Shown: piece by piece, positions 5,681-12,819 of the stretch
Position numbering within the stretch: the first letter of the stretch is position 1
Layout: each line of letters begins with the position of its first letter
DNA from: an uncultured Actinomycetes bacterium
GTDB lineage: Bacteria; Actinomycetota; Acidimicrobiia; IMCC26256; PALSA-555
DNA length: 16,366 nt
Direction of reading: 5' to 3'
NCBI GenBank assembly: GCA_937927875.1
Contig: CALEYV010000119.1
Span: forward strand, 1 to 16,366
The notes under the pieces: model-generated
Told to the model about the DNA's origin: nothing
What the model saw: the letters and a program-made list of their open reading frames with translations, nothing else
Database searches by the model: none
Made by a program: the position numbers and the translations under genes

Positions 5681-7906
5681 CTATGAAGACTCCGGGCCTG
5701 AATGCCACGACACCGCCCCCGACGACGGCGCGACCTCCTCCTCGATCCGGATGTGGGGCAGCACCCGGTCGAGCCAACGGGGCAGCCACCAGTTGGCGTC
5801 ACCGAGGAGCTCCATCGTCGCCGGGACCAGCACCAGCCGGACGATGGTGGCGTCGACCGCGACCGCCACCGCCAGCTCGACGCCGAACATCTTCACCGTG
5901 GGCTCGGGACTGCCCACGAAGCCCAGGAAGACGCTGATCATGATCAGCGCCGCGGCAGTGATGACCCGTGCCGTCGCGGCGAGGCCCTTGATGACGCTGT
6001 CCAGGTTGTCGTGGGTCTCGTAGTAGTCCTCACGGATCCGCGAGAGCAGGAAGACCTCGTAGTCCATCGAGAGGCCGAACAAGATCGCGAACGTCATCAT
6101 CGGCACGTACGAGACGATCGGGATCGTCTCCTGCAGCCCGATCAGCCCCTTCAGCCATCCCCACTGGAACACGGCGACGATGGCGCCGAACGAGGCGCCG
6201 ATCGAGAGCAGGTTCATGAGCGCCGCCTTGAGCGGCACCAGTACCGACCGGAACACCATCATCAAGAGCAGGAACGACAGGGCGAGGACGATGCCGATGA
6301 ACAGCGGCAGCCGGTCCGAGATGCGTTGGCTGAGGTCGATGAACAAGGCGGTGCCGCCGCCGACGTCGGCGCTCGCCCCCGTCCCCCTCGTGGCAGCCGG
6401 GAGCACCTGGGTGCGGAGCTGATCGACGAGCCGCTCGGTGGCGGCCGCCTGGGGGGCCGACGGCGGGACGACGAAGATGACCGCCGCGCTGCCGGACTTG
6501 CTGAGCTCGGGCGGCGCGACCTTCAGGTTCGGCAGCCGCCCGACCGCTTTCGCCACTGCGTTGGCCGGCTGGGCGTCGCCGGCGCGGGGCAGCTGCACGA
6601 CGACGAGCAGCGGTCCGTTGACGCCGGGGCCGAAGCCCCTGGCGATGAGGTCGTAGGCCTTTCGCTGGGTCGTGTCCTTCGGGGCCGAGCCGTCGTCGAT
6701 CTGGCCCAGCCGCATGCTGAGCAGCGGGACGGCCAAGGTGATGAGCACGGCCAGGCTGAGGATGACGGCCGACCACCGGTGGCGGGAGATGAACCGAGCC
6801 CACCGCTCCCAGCCCGGGCCGGTCGCGCCGGTCAGCCGATGGTGGTGGCGGCTGTGGGCGCCGCCGCGTCGGCGCAGGCGAGGCACGGCGGCGCGGTTGA
6901 TGTGCGTGCCGGCCAAGGCCAGCAGGGCCGGGATCAGCGTCACCGCGGCCGTCATCATCACCAGCACGACGCCGGCGGTGACGAAGCCGAGCACCGTCAC
7001 GTACGGGATCCCGGCCACCGCGATGGCGCAGATCGCGATGACGACCGTCCCGCCCGCGAACAGGACCGCCTGGCCGGCGGTCGCGTTCGCGAGCGCGATG
7101 GAGTCGAGCACGCCCATCCCCTGGGCCAGGTTCTGGCGATGCCTCGTCAAGATGAACAGCGAGTAGTCGATCCCGACGCCGAGCCCGATCATCGTCGCCA
7201 GGGTCGGCGTCACCGAGCCGACCGGCGTGACGGAGGCGAGCAGGTAGATCCCTGACACGCCGACCGCGAGCGCCCCGAGCGCGGTGCCGATCGGCAGACC
7301 CATCGCGATGACGGATCCGAAGGCGAGCAGCAGGATGATGACCGCCACGCCGAGCCCGATCAGCTCGACGTTCTCCGTCTTCTGCTGCGCGAACTGATCG
7401 GCGACCGCGTCGCCGAACTCGACCTGCAGCCCGGCCTGCTTGGCGGGCGTCGTCGCCGCTTGCAGGTCGGTGAACGTGCTGGCCGGCAGCTGGTCGGCGT
7501 CCTTGCTGTACTGCACCTGCGCGAAGGCGATCGTCTTGTTCGGGGAGACGAACACGGCCCCGGACCCGGGCGTCGCGGGGCCGGTGACGCCCGTCGAATC
7601 CCGCAGCTTCTCGAGCCGGGTCTGGGTGGCGGCGATCGCGCGCGCGACCGGCGGCGCGGTGACGGTCCCCTGGTGGGCGGCGAAGACGACCAGGGCGTCG
7701 TCACCGGCCTGCTCCGGGAACTTCGCCTCCAGGATCTCGTCGGCTCGCTGCGCGGACGTGCCGGGGACGGTGTAGACGTCCTGGGTCTGGCCGCCGACGG
7801 CGATCGCGGCCGCGACGAGCCCGACGATCGCGAGCAGCCAGACCAGCAGCGTGCGCCAGTGATGGCGGGCGCAGGCTCGTCCCAACCGGCCCAGTCGCGC
7901 CGCCAC
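5681..7906 (-). CDS. MMPL/RND family transporter
   Basis: This inner-membrane protein of about 741 residues has the RND layout: one N-terminal helix, a periplasmic domain, a helix bundle with GLGVGIDYSLF, a second single helix after a cytoplasmic linker, another periplasmic domain, and a final bundle with LFGLSMDYEVFLLSRI. The Asp-Tyr pairs, Asp247-Tyr248 and Asp615-Tyr616, match the proton-relay pairs of MmpL3. Members export lipids or small hydrophobic compounds by proton motive force; the cargo here is unknown. The frame is open to an ATG at 8009-8011. The GTG at 7906 is preferred: GGGGGA lies just upstream and the protein then begins next to its first helix. The gene is divergent from the TIR-WD40 gene. 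No TetR-type regulator is adjacent. Confidence 0.9.
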   Translation of the reverse strand: MAARLGRLGRACARHHWRTLLVWLLAIVGLVAAAIAVGGQTQDVYTVPGTSAQRADEILEAKFPEQAGDDALVVFAAHQGTVTAPPVARAIAATQTRLEKLRDSTGVTGPATPGSGAVFVSPNKTIAFAQVQYSKDADQLPASTFTDLQAATTPAKQAGLQVEFGDAVADQFAQQKTENVELIGLGVAVIILLLAFGSVIAMGLPIGTALGALAVGVSGIYLLASVTPVGSVTPTLATMIGLGVGIDYSLFILTRHRQNLAQGMGVLDSIALANATAGQAVLFAGGTVVIAICAIAVAGIPYVTVLGFVTAGVVLVMMTAAVTLIPALLALAGTHINRAAVPRLRRRGGAHSRHHHRLTGATGPGWERWARFISRHRWSAVILSLAVLITLAVPLLSMRLGQIDDGSAPKDTTQRKAYDLIARGFGPGVNGPLLVVVQLPRAGDAQPANAVAKAVGRLPNLKVAPPELSKSGSAAVIFVVPPSAPQAAATERLVDQLRTQVLPAATRGTGASADVGGGTALFIDLSQRISDRLPLFIGIVLALSFLLLMMVFRSVLVPLKAALMNLLSIGASFGAIVAVFQWGWLKGLIGLQETIPIVSYVPMMTFAILFGLSMDYEVFLLSRIREDYYETHDNLDSVIKGLAATARVITAAALIMISVFLGFVGSPEPTVKMFGVELAVAVAVDATIVRLVLVPATMELLGDANWWLPRWLDRVLPHIRIEEEVAPSSGAVSWHSGPESS

Positions 7907-8032
7907 ACCGTCCCCCACGTTGCTCGGATCGCCGTGCGACGTGAGGCACCCGAGTCGCTCGGCCGGGGCGACGCTACCGCGGGCTTGCGGCGCCGCACGC
8001 GATGCATCCAAGGAGGGGGGCGCGCCGCGCGT

Positions 8033-8068
8033 GTGACCCGGTCGGCAGGGAGGCCACCGGTATCGTGA
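8033..8068 (+). CDS. Possible 11-codon leader ORF before the TIR-WD40 gene
   Basis: A very strong Shine-Dalgarno-like run, AAGGAGGGGGG (8010-8020), lies inside the 233-base divergent gap. The nearest usable start is GTG at 8033, which reads MTRSAGRPPVS and stops at TGA 8066-8068. That stop overlaps, as GTGA, another GTG at 8065 that is in frame with the TIR protein. This would allow translational coupling and a TIR start at 8065. The spacing (12 nt) is long and no homologue is known to me, so this is tentative. Confidence 0.25.
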   Translation: MTRSAGRPPVS

Positions 8069-8073
8069 TCACG
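8064..8073. promoter_or_regulatory. Palindrome CGTGATCACG in the divergent MMPL / TIR gap
   Basis: A perfect 10-bp palindrome lies between the divergent transporter and TIR-WD40 starts, 67 bases upstream of the preferred TIR start. It could be an operator for a dimeric regulator of either gene. No regulator is nearby, and a 10-bp palindrome can occur by chance. Confidence 0.25.
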
Positions 8074-8139
8074 TCGGGGCGGTCAGCGCGGGCGGTGCGC
8101 GCGTCGGCCTCGGCGAACCGTGTCCCCAGCAGGTCGGCC

Positions 8140-10872
8140 GTGAGCGACGCCTTCGTCTCGTACTCGCACGTGGACCAGGAGTTCGTCCGGCGGCTCCACG
8201 ACCGGCTCACCGAGCAGGGCCGCGAGCTCTGGCTCGACTGGAAGGACATCCCGCCCAGCTCCATCTGGCGGGCCGACATCGCCGAGGCCATCGAGGGCGC
8301 GGACAGCTTCGTGTTCGTGATCAGCCCCGCCTCGCTGACCTCACCGGAGTGCCTGGCCGAGCTGCAACACGCCGACGAGCTGAAGAAGCGGATCGTGCCG
8401 GTCGTCTACCGCGACCCCGACCAGCAGGCGCTGCCCGAGCCGCTCAGCGCGCACAACTGGGTGATGTGCCGCACCGACGCCGAGTTCGAGCCCGGGCTGG
8501 CCCGCATCGTCGACGCCCTCGACACCGACCTCGACTGGGTGAAGGCCCACACCCGGCTGCTCGTCCGAGCGCTGGAGTGGGAAGCCAGTGGCGAGCACCG
8601 GAGCCTGCTGCTGCGGGGCGCCGACATCGCCGACGCGGAGACGACGCTCACGTCGCACGCCGACGCCCGACCGGCGCCGACGCCGCTGCAGAACCGCTAC
8701 GTCCTGAGCAGCCGCCGCGCCGCGCAGCGCCGGCTGCGGGTCGGGCTGTCGATCTCGATGGTGGGCGTGGCCGCGATCGTCGTGCTGGCCGTCGTGGCGT
8801 TCGTGGAGGCCGCCAACTCGCGGCAGGCCGCCCAGACCGCCCAGTCGCGGCAGCTGGCGGCCAACTCGTTCGGCCAGCTCCCGTCGGACCCGCAGCTCAG
8901 CCTGCTGCTGGCGCTGCAGGCGTACGGCACCCAGCCGACCAACGACGCCCAGTCGGCGGTGCGCCAGGCGACGCTGCAGAACCGCGAGCGAGCGCTGCTG
9001 CGCGGCCACACCGACTACGTCTGGGACGCCGTCTTCTCGCCCGACGGCCGAAGCCTCGCCTCAGCGAGCAGCGACCGGACGGCCCGGGTCTGGGACTGGC
9101 ACCACCCGAAGAAGAAGCCGATCGTGCTCACCGGCCACACGGCGGCGGTGCGGGGCGTGGCGTTCAGCCCCGACGGCGTCCACCTCGTCACCGGCAGCGA
9201 GGACAAGACGGCCCGGGTCTGGACGTGGCGGGACCCGACCGCGCCGCCGGTCGTGCTGGCCGGGCACACCGACCAGGTCCGCGCCGTGGCGTTCAGCCCC
9301 GACGGGACCTTCGTCGCCACCGGCAGCGCCGATCACGCGGTGCGAGTGTGGGACTGGAAGCACCCCGGGACGCCTCCCGTCGTCCTGACCGGCCACGGCG
9401 GCGCGGTGAACGCAGTGGCGTTCAGCCCCGACGGCAGCGAGCTGGCGTCGGCCAGCGAGGACAAGACGGCCCGGGTCTGGAGCTGGCGCGACCCGAGCGC
9501 ACCGCCGATCGTGCTGCTCGGCCACACCGACTTCGTGAACGGGGTGGGGTTCAGCCCCGACGGCGCCCGGCTCGTCACCGGCAGCGACGACCAGTCGGTC
9601 CGGGTCTGGGACTGGCGGCACCCGACCACCCCGCCCCTGGTCTTCACCGGTCACACCAACTCCGTCTACAACGTCACCTTCAACGGTGACGGCACGCTGA
9701 TCGCCTCCGCCAGCGCCGACGGCACCGCCCGGCTCTGGGACCCCAACGACCCGAAGGTCATGCCGACCGTGCTGCGCGGTCACACCGACCCGGTCCGCAG
9801 CGCCCTGTTCACCCCCCACGGGGCGCACCTCGCCACCGCCAGCTGGGACAACACGATCGGGATCTGGGACACGCGACGGGCCGACCTCGACCCAGTGGTG
9901 CTGGCCGGTCACACCGACCAGCTGTTCAACGTGGCGTTCAGCCCTGACGGCACCGAGCTGGCGTCGGCCAGCGAGGACCAGACGGCCCGAGTCTGGGACT
10001 GGCGCGACCCGAGCACACCGCCGGTCGTGCTCGCCGGCCACACCGGGTCCGTGAACGACGTCGCGTTCAGCCCCGACGGCAACGAGGTGGCGACCGCCAG
10101 CCAGGACCAGACGGCCCGGGTCTGGGACTGGCGGCATCCCGGCATGCCGCCGGTCGTCCTCGCCGGGCACACCGACGTGGTCGAGAGCGTCGCGTTCAGC
10201 CCTGATGGCACCCGGGTCGTCACCGGCAGCGACGATCACACGGCCCGGGTCTGGGACTGGCGGCATCCCGGCACGCCACCGATCGTCCTGACCGGGCACC
10301 ACAACGTTGTGTTCGACGCCGTCTTCAGCCCCGACGGCACCCGCGTCGCGACCGCCAGCGTCGACAAGACGGCCCGGGTCTGGGACTGGCGCCACCCGAG
10401 GACGAAGCCGGTCGTGCTGGCCGGGCACGCCGGGGTCGTGAGCGGCGTCGCGTTCAGCCCCGACGGGAAGCGGCTCGCCACCGCCAGCTTCGACAACACG
10501 GCCCGGATCTGGGACTGGCGAGACCCGAGCGCGACGCCGGTGGTGCTGGTCGGGCACAGCGGGAACGTGAACGGCGTCTCGTTCAGCCGCAACGGGCAGT
10601 ACCTCGCGACCGCCAGCGACGACGAGACGGCGCGGATCTGGGACCTGAACCACCCCAACGCGCTGCCGCTGGTGCTGTCGGGCCATCAGGGGGCGACGAA
10701 CGGCGTCGCCTTCAGCCCGACCCACGCCTACCTCGCCACCGCCGAGGAGAACGGCGTCGCCCAGGTGTGGGACTGCCAGGAGTGCACCTCCATCAGCTCG
10801 GTGCTGAAGCTCGCCCGGGCCCGGGTGGCGCGCGGGCTCAGGGCCGCCGAGCGCCGGATCTTCCACGCGTAG
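8140..10872 (+). CDS. TIR domain - transmembrane helix - 14x WD40 repeat protein
   Basis: From GTG 8140 the product has 910 residues. Residues 2-125 form a TIR_2 domain: FVSYSH at the start, WLDWKDI (31-37), then VFVISPASLTSPECLAEL. Glu74 in the last motif is where NADase-active TIRs carry the catalytic Glu. A linker includes R..LLRGADIADAE and PLQNRYVLSSRRAAQRR. One hydrophobic helix follows (about 201-222), then an Ala/Gln-rich helix. From residue 287 there are fourteen WD40 repeats, enough for two seven-bladed propellers, then a basic tail. The likely role is ligand- or partner-sensing by the WD40 part controlling a membrane-tethered TIR effector that hydrolyses NAD+ or makes a cyclic ADP-ribose-like signal; this is inference. 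Starts at 8065 (coupled to a small ORF) and 8002 are also open; 8140 is chosen because it abuts the domain. It converges on the RyR gene. Confidence 0.9.
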   Translation: MSDAFVSYSHVDQEFVRRLHDRLTEQGRELWLDWKDIPPSSIWRADIAEAIEGADSFVFVISPASLTSPECLAELQHADELKKRIVPVVYRDPDQQALPEPLSAHNWVMCRTDAEFEPGLARIVDALDTDLDWVKAHTRLLVRALEWEASGEHRSLLLRGADIADAETTLTSHADARPAPTPLQNRYVLSSRRAAQRRLRVGLSISMVGVAAIVVLAVVAFVEAANSRQAAQTAQSRQLAANSFGQLPSDPQLSLLLALQAYGTQPTNDAQSAVRQATLQNRERALLRGHTDYVWDAVFSPDGRSLASASSDRTARVWDWHHPKKKPIVLTGHTAAVRGVAFSPDGVHLVTGSEDKTARVWTWRDPTAPPVVLAGHTDQVRAVAFSPDGTFVATGSADHAVRVWDWKHPGTPPVVLTGHGGAVNAVAFSPDGSELASASEDKTARVWSWRDPSAPPIVLLGHTDFVNGVGFSPDGARLVTGSDDQSVRVWDWRHPTTPPLVFTGHTNSVYNVTFNGDGTLIASASADGTARLWDPNDPKVMPTVLRGHTDPVRSALFTPHGAHLATASWDNTIGIWDTRRADLDPVVLAGHTDQLFNVAFSPDGTELASASEDQTARVWDWRDPSTPPVVLAGHTGSVNDVAFSPDGNEVATASQDQTARVWDWRHPGMPPVVLAGHTDVVESVAFSPDGTRVVTGSDDHTARVWDWRHPGTPPIVLTGHHNVVFDAVFSPDGTRVATASVDKTARVWDWRHPRTKPVVLAGHAGVVSGVAFSPDGKRLATASFDNTARIWDWRDPSATPVVLVGHSGNVNGVSFSRNGQYLATASDDETARIWDLNHPNALPLVLSGHQGATNGVAFSPTHAYLATAEENGVAQVWDCQECTSISSVLKLARARVARGLRAAERRIFHA
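8998..10803 (+). repeat. Fourteen tandem 129-bp WD40-coding repeats
   Basis: Each unit encodes 43 residues, beginning at L(x)GH and running through VAFSPDG, a variable strand, D.TARVWDW and a Pro-rich turn. The phase is constant: starts fall at 8998 + 129n, checked at units 2, 7 and 14, with no insertion or deletion. By hand count, units 8/9, 9/10 and 4/8 are 31/43 identical. Units 9 and 10 share 34 identical consecutive bases (10111-10144 and 10240-10273), including the same CAT His codon where most units use CAC or GAC at that site. Units 6, 7, 13 and 14 are the most diverged, as expected if each set of seven closes a propeller. Confidence 0.9.
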
Positions 10873-10887
10873 CGCGCCGGGGCGCGC
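10872..10887. terminator. Short GC hairpin between convergent TIR-WD40 and RyR genes
   Basis: GCGCGC (10872-10877) and GCGCGC (10882-10887) can pair over a 4-nt CGGG loop in the 22-base gap between the two stop codons. Being symmetric, it could act on both strands. No T-tract is present, so termination is only suggested. Confidence 0.3.
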
Positions 10888-10894
10888 CGGTTCG

Positions 10895-12355
10895 CTAGAG
10901 CCGGACGACCGCGTACCCGGCCCGGGCCAGCTGCATCGGCATCTCGCGCACCGCGTCCCGGTCCAGGTCCCGCACCGGCTCGGACAGCTCGTCCCACGGG
11001 ACGAGGTACGGCGTCGTGCGGGCCTTGGGGTCGCGGGTCGGGCCCGGCTTCCAACCCTGGCGCCGCCGCTCCGCCATCCACCGCTCGTGCTCGATCTGGG
11101 CCAGGGTGTCGATCTCGGCCGGCGTGAACGTGAAGGCTTGCGCGCCGCCTTCGCTGCGGACCACGCCACAGCCGATCAGGTTCAGCTTCTCGACGAAGTG
11201 GGCCGCCTGGTCGCGGTTCGACGCTCGCAGCGTCTCGGGCAGCGAGTCCCAGTCGGCCACCGACGGGTCCTCGACGCCCAGCGTGCGCAGGCGTCGCTCC
11301 CGGTACGAGTCGTGGATGCCGCGGGCCAGGACCTCGAGGCGGATCGCGGACCGCAGCGCGACCCACACGACGATCGCGATGCCGAGGTCGATGACGGCCG
11401 CCAGCTGGCGCTCGGCGAACAGGAACACCTGGGTGAGGAAGATCGAGATGAGGACCGCGGCCTCGAACCACCGGAGGGCGAGGAGCCGGGCCCGGGGGAG
11501 GATGACCGTCCCCACGATGATGAAGAGGAGGGTGAAGATCGAGGAGACGAGCGTGGCCCACTGGGCCACCGTGTGGATGCTCGAGTAGCGGGTCCGGATG
11601 AAGACGATCTGGGCGACGTCGAAGACGCCGAGGGCGAGGAAGAAGCAGGTGATCGAGACGCCGAAGCCGCGCCGGACGGTCCAGCCCTCGTACACGCCGA
11701 GGACGCGCAGCCAGAACCGGTTCAGGCGCCCCGGCGGCGGGGTCGCCACGGTCGGGACCTGTTGCAGGAGGCCGCGCACGTGGGGGACGAGCCCCTCGTC
11801 GGTGCACAGGTGGTCCAGGAGGGCGAGGGCGTGCAGGCGGCTCGGCTCGTCGAGCCGGCCGAGCGCGGCCGCCTTCACGGCCTCCAGCGCGTTCAGCAGG
11901 GCCTCCTCGGGCCGGTACCGGCGGCGCTCGAGGGCACGGAAGGCCAGGTACATGACCACGAACACCGAGTAGATGAGCGCCAGGGTGGGGCGGAAGAAGT
12001 AGTTGACGTCGCGGGTGATGAACTTGCCGAGCTCGTCGACGAACCAGCCGAACCCGGCGCCGCCGAGGAACGCCACGAAGGTCCGGACCCCGGGCGCGAT
12101 GAACGACACCGCGAAGATGACCGCCACCGCCAGCATCAGCCCGCCCCAGATGGCGTGCGAGATGTGCAGCGTCCCGTTGCCGACCTGCGGGTAGCCGGTG
12201 GCGACGAGGAAGAACCGGTTGCCGAGCACACCCGCCACCGCGCAGGCGAGGAAGATGTCGAGGTTGCGGGTCAGGTCGGTGGTCCGGACGACGAGCGAGC
12301 GCACCGGCGCCGTCTCCTTGTGGACCTCCGCGCGCAGCTCGTGCTCGACTCTCAC
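10895..12355 (-). CDS. Polytopic membrane protein with C-terminal RyR domain
   Basis: This 486-residue protein has about eight predicted membrane helices. Four lie in the N-terminal part (about 33-140), with HISHAIWGG and the GFGWFVDELGKFIT motif. A soluble helical segment follows (about 145-235), then three or four more helices (about 240-345). From about residue 355 it is soluble: DWDSLPETLRASNRDQAAHFVEKL, then EIDTLAQIEHERW (His423), GWKPGPTRD, PYLVPWDEL and DRDAVREMPMQLARAGY. This is the bacterial form of the RyR domain (PF02026), often found with TrkA-type potassium-channel domains. A role in ion- or nucleotide-linked membrane signalling is inferred; no pore motif is recognised. GTG at 12355 has GGGGGAG about 10 nt upstream. 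The gene is tail to tail with TIR-WD40. Confidence 0.82.
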   Translation of the reverse strand: MRVEHELRAEVHKETAPVRSLVVRTTDLTRNLDIFLACAVAGVLGNRFFLVATGYPQVGNGTLHISHAIWGGLMLAVAVIFAVSFIAPGVRTFVAFLGGAGFGWFVDELGKFITRDVNYFFRPTLALIYSVFVVMYLAFRALERRRYRPEEALLNALEAVKAAALGRLDEPSRLHALALLDHLCTDEGLVPHVRGLLQQVPTVATPPPGRLNRFWLRVLGVYEGWTVRRGFGVSITCFFLALGVFDVAQIVFIRTRYSSIHTVAQWATLVSSIFTLLFIIVGTVILPRARLLALRWFEAAVLISIFLTQVFLFAERQLAAVIDLGIAIVVWVALRSAIRLEVLARGIHDSYRERRLRTLGVEDPSVADWDSLPETLRASNRDQAAHFVEKLNLIGCGVVRSEGGAQAFTFTPAEIDTLAQIEHERWMAERRRQGWKPGPTRDPKARTTPYLVPWDELSEPVRDLDRDAVREMPMQLARAGYAVVRL

Positions 12356-12379
12356 CCGGGGTCAGCTCCCCCGGACCGA

Positions 12380-12395
12380 GCGCGCGGCAGCGCGC
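12380..12395. other. GC hairpin between ATL and RyR genes
   Basis: GCGCGC (12380-12385) and GCGCGC (12390-12395) flank a GGCA loop in the 133-base gap between the alkyltransferase-like stop and the RyR start. It could end the upstream operon or sit in the RyR leader. Nothing else in the gap is recognised; no clear -10 was found for the RyR gene. Confidence 0.25.
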
Positions 12396-12488
12396 GGCCT
12401 GGCCCGATCACGGCAACGAGGCTAGCGACTCCCACCCCCGATGAGCGCGGACAGTCGCCGACGGCGCGGTTCCGCTCGGGCGGCGCGC

Positions 12489-12815
12489 TCAGCGACGCGA
12501 CCGGGCTCGCTTCGACGCTGGCGCCCGCGGACCAGATCGCGTGGCACGGCCTGCGGCGCGGCGGAGATCGACGCGGTCGCCGCGCATCGGCACGCCCTCC
12601 TTCACGAGCAGGGCGCGCTGCCGTCTGCCCTTCGCCAGCGAGCCGTCGGCCCGCACGACCCGGTGCCAGGGCACGTCCTCGTGGACGAGGGAGAGCACCC
12701 GCCCGACCATCCGGGGCGCGCGTGGGTCGATCTCGCCGTAGGTCGCGACCCGACCGCGGGGGATGCGGCGGATCCGGACCAGGATCCGCTCGGTGCGAGC
12801 GTCGTACCCGGCCAC
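12489..12815 (-). CDS. Alkyltransferase-like (ATL) / MGMT DNA-binding domain protein
   Basis: This 108-residue protein is the DNA-binding half of O6-alkylguanine-DNA alkyltransferase (PF01035) without the acceptor Cys. IPRGRVATYGEI (18-29) contains Tyr26. APRMVGRVLS (33-42) carries Arg35, matching the Arg finger that fills the space of a flipped base. The active-site motif PCHRV is PWHRV (49-53), with Trp50 in place of Cys. ATL proteins bind O6-alkylguanine lesions and pass them to nucleotide excision repair rather than removing the alkyl group. The loop between Tyr26 and Arg35 is short, as in many actinobacterial members. A basic tail (about 85-108) follows. The GTG start is 4 bases after the deacylase stop, so the two are probably co-transcribed, though no functional link is evident. 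Confidence 0.88.
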   Translation of the reverse strand: MAGYDARTERILVRIRRIPRGRVATYGEIDPRAPRMVGRVLSLVHEDVPWHRVVRADGSLAKGRRQRALLVKEGVPMRGDRVDLRRAAGRATRSGPRAPASKRARSRR

Positions 12816-12819
12816 GCGG

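Noticed and set aside
5515..5802. N-terminal extension of the MDMPI-type protein to 305 residues
   Set aside because: The extra part has no domain features, overlaps the end of the transporter gene on the same strand, and a good start with a ribosome binding site exists at 5514.
8998..10803. Regular repeats as a possible CRISPR or minisatellite
   Set aside because: The period is 129 bp, the repeats are in frame and encode WD40 motifs; there are no spacers.
9061..11169. Long antisense ORF (about 700 codons) across the WD40 region with repeated Val-Pro-Asp-Pro motifs
   Set aside because: Its repeats are simply the mirror of the WD40 repeats in a GC-rich frame; it has no domain and runs over the end of the RyR gene.
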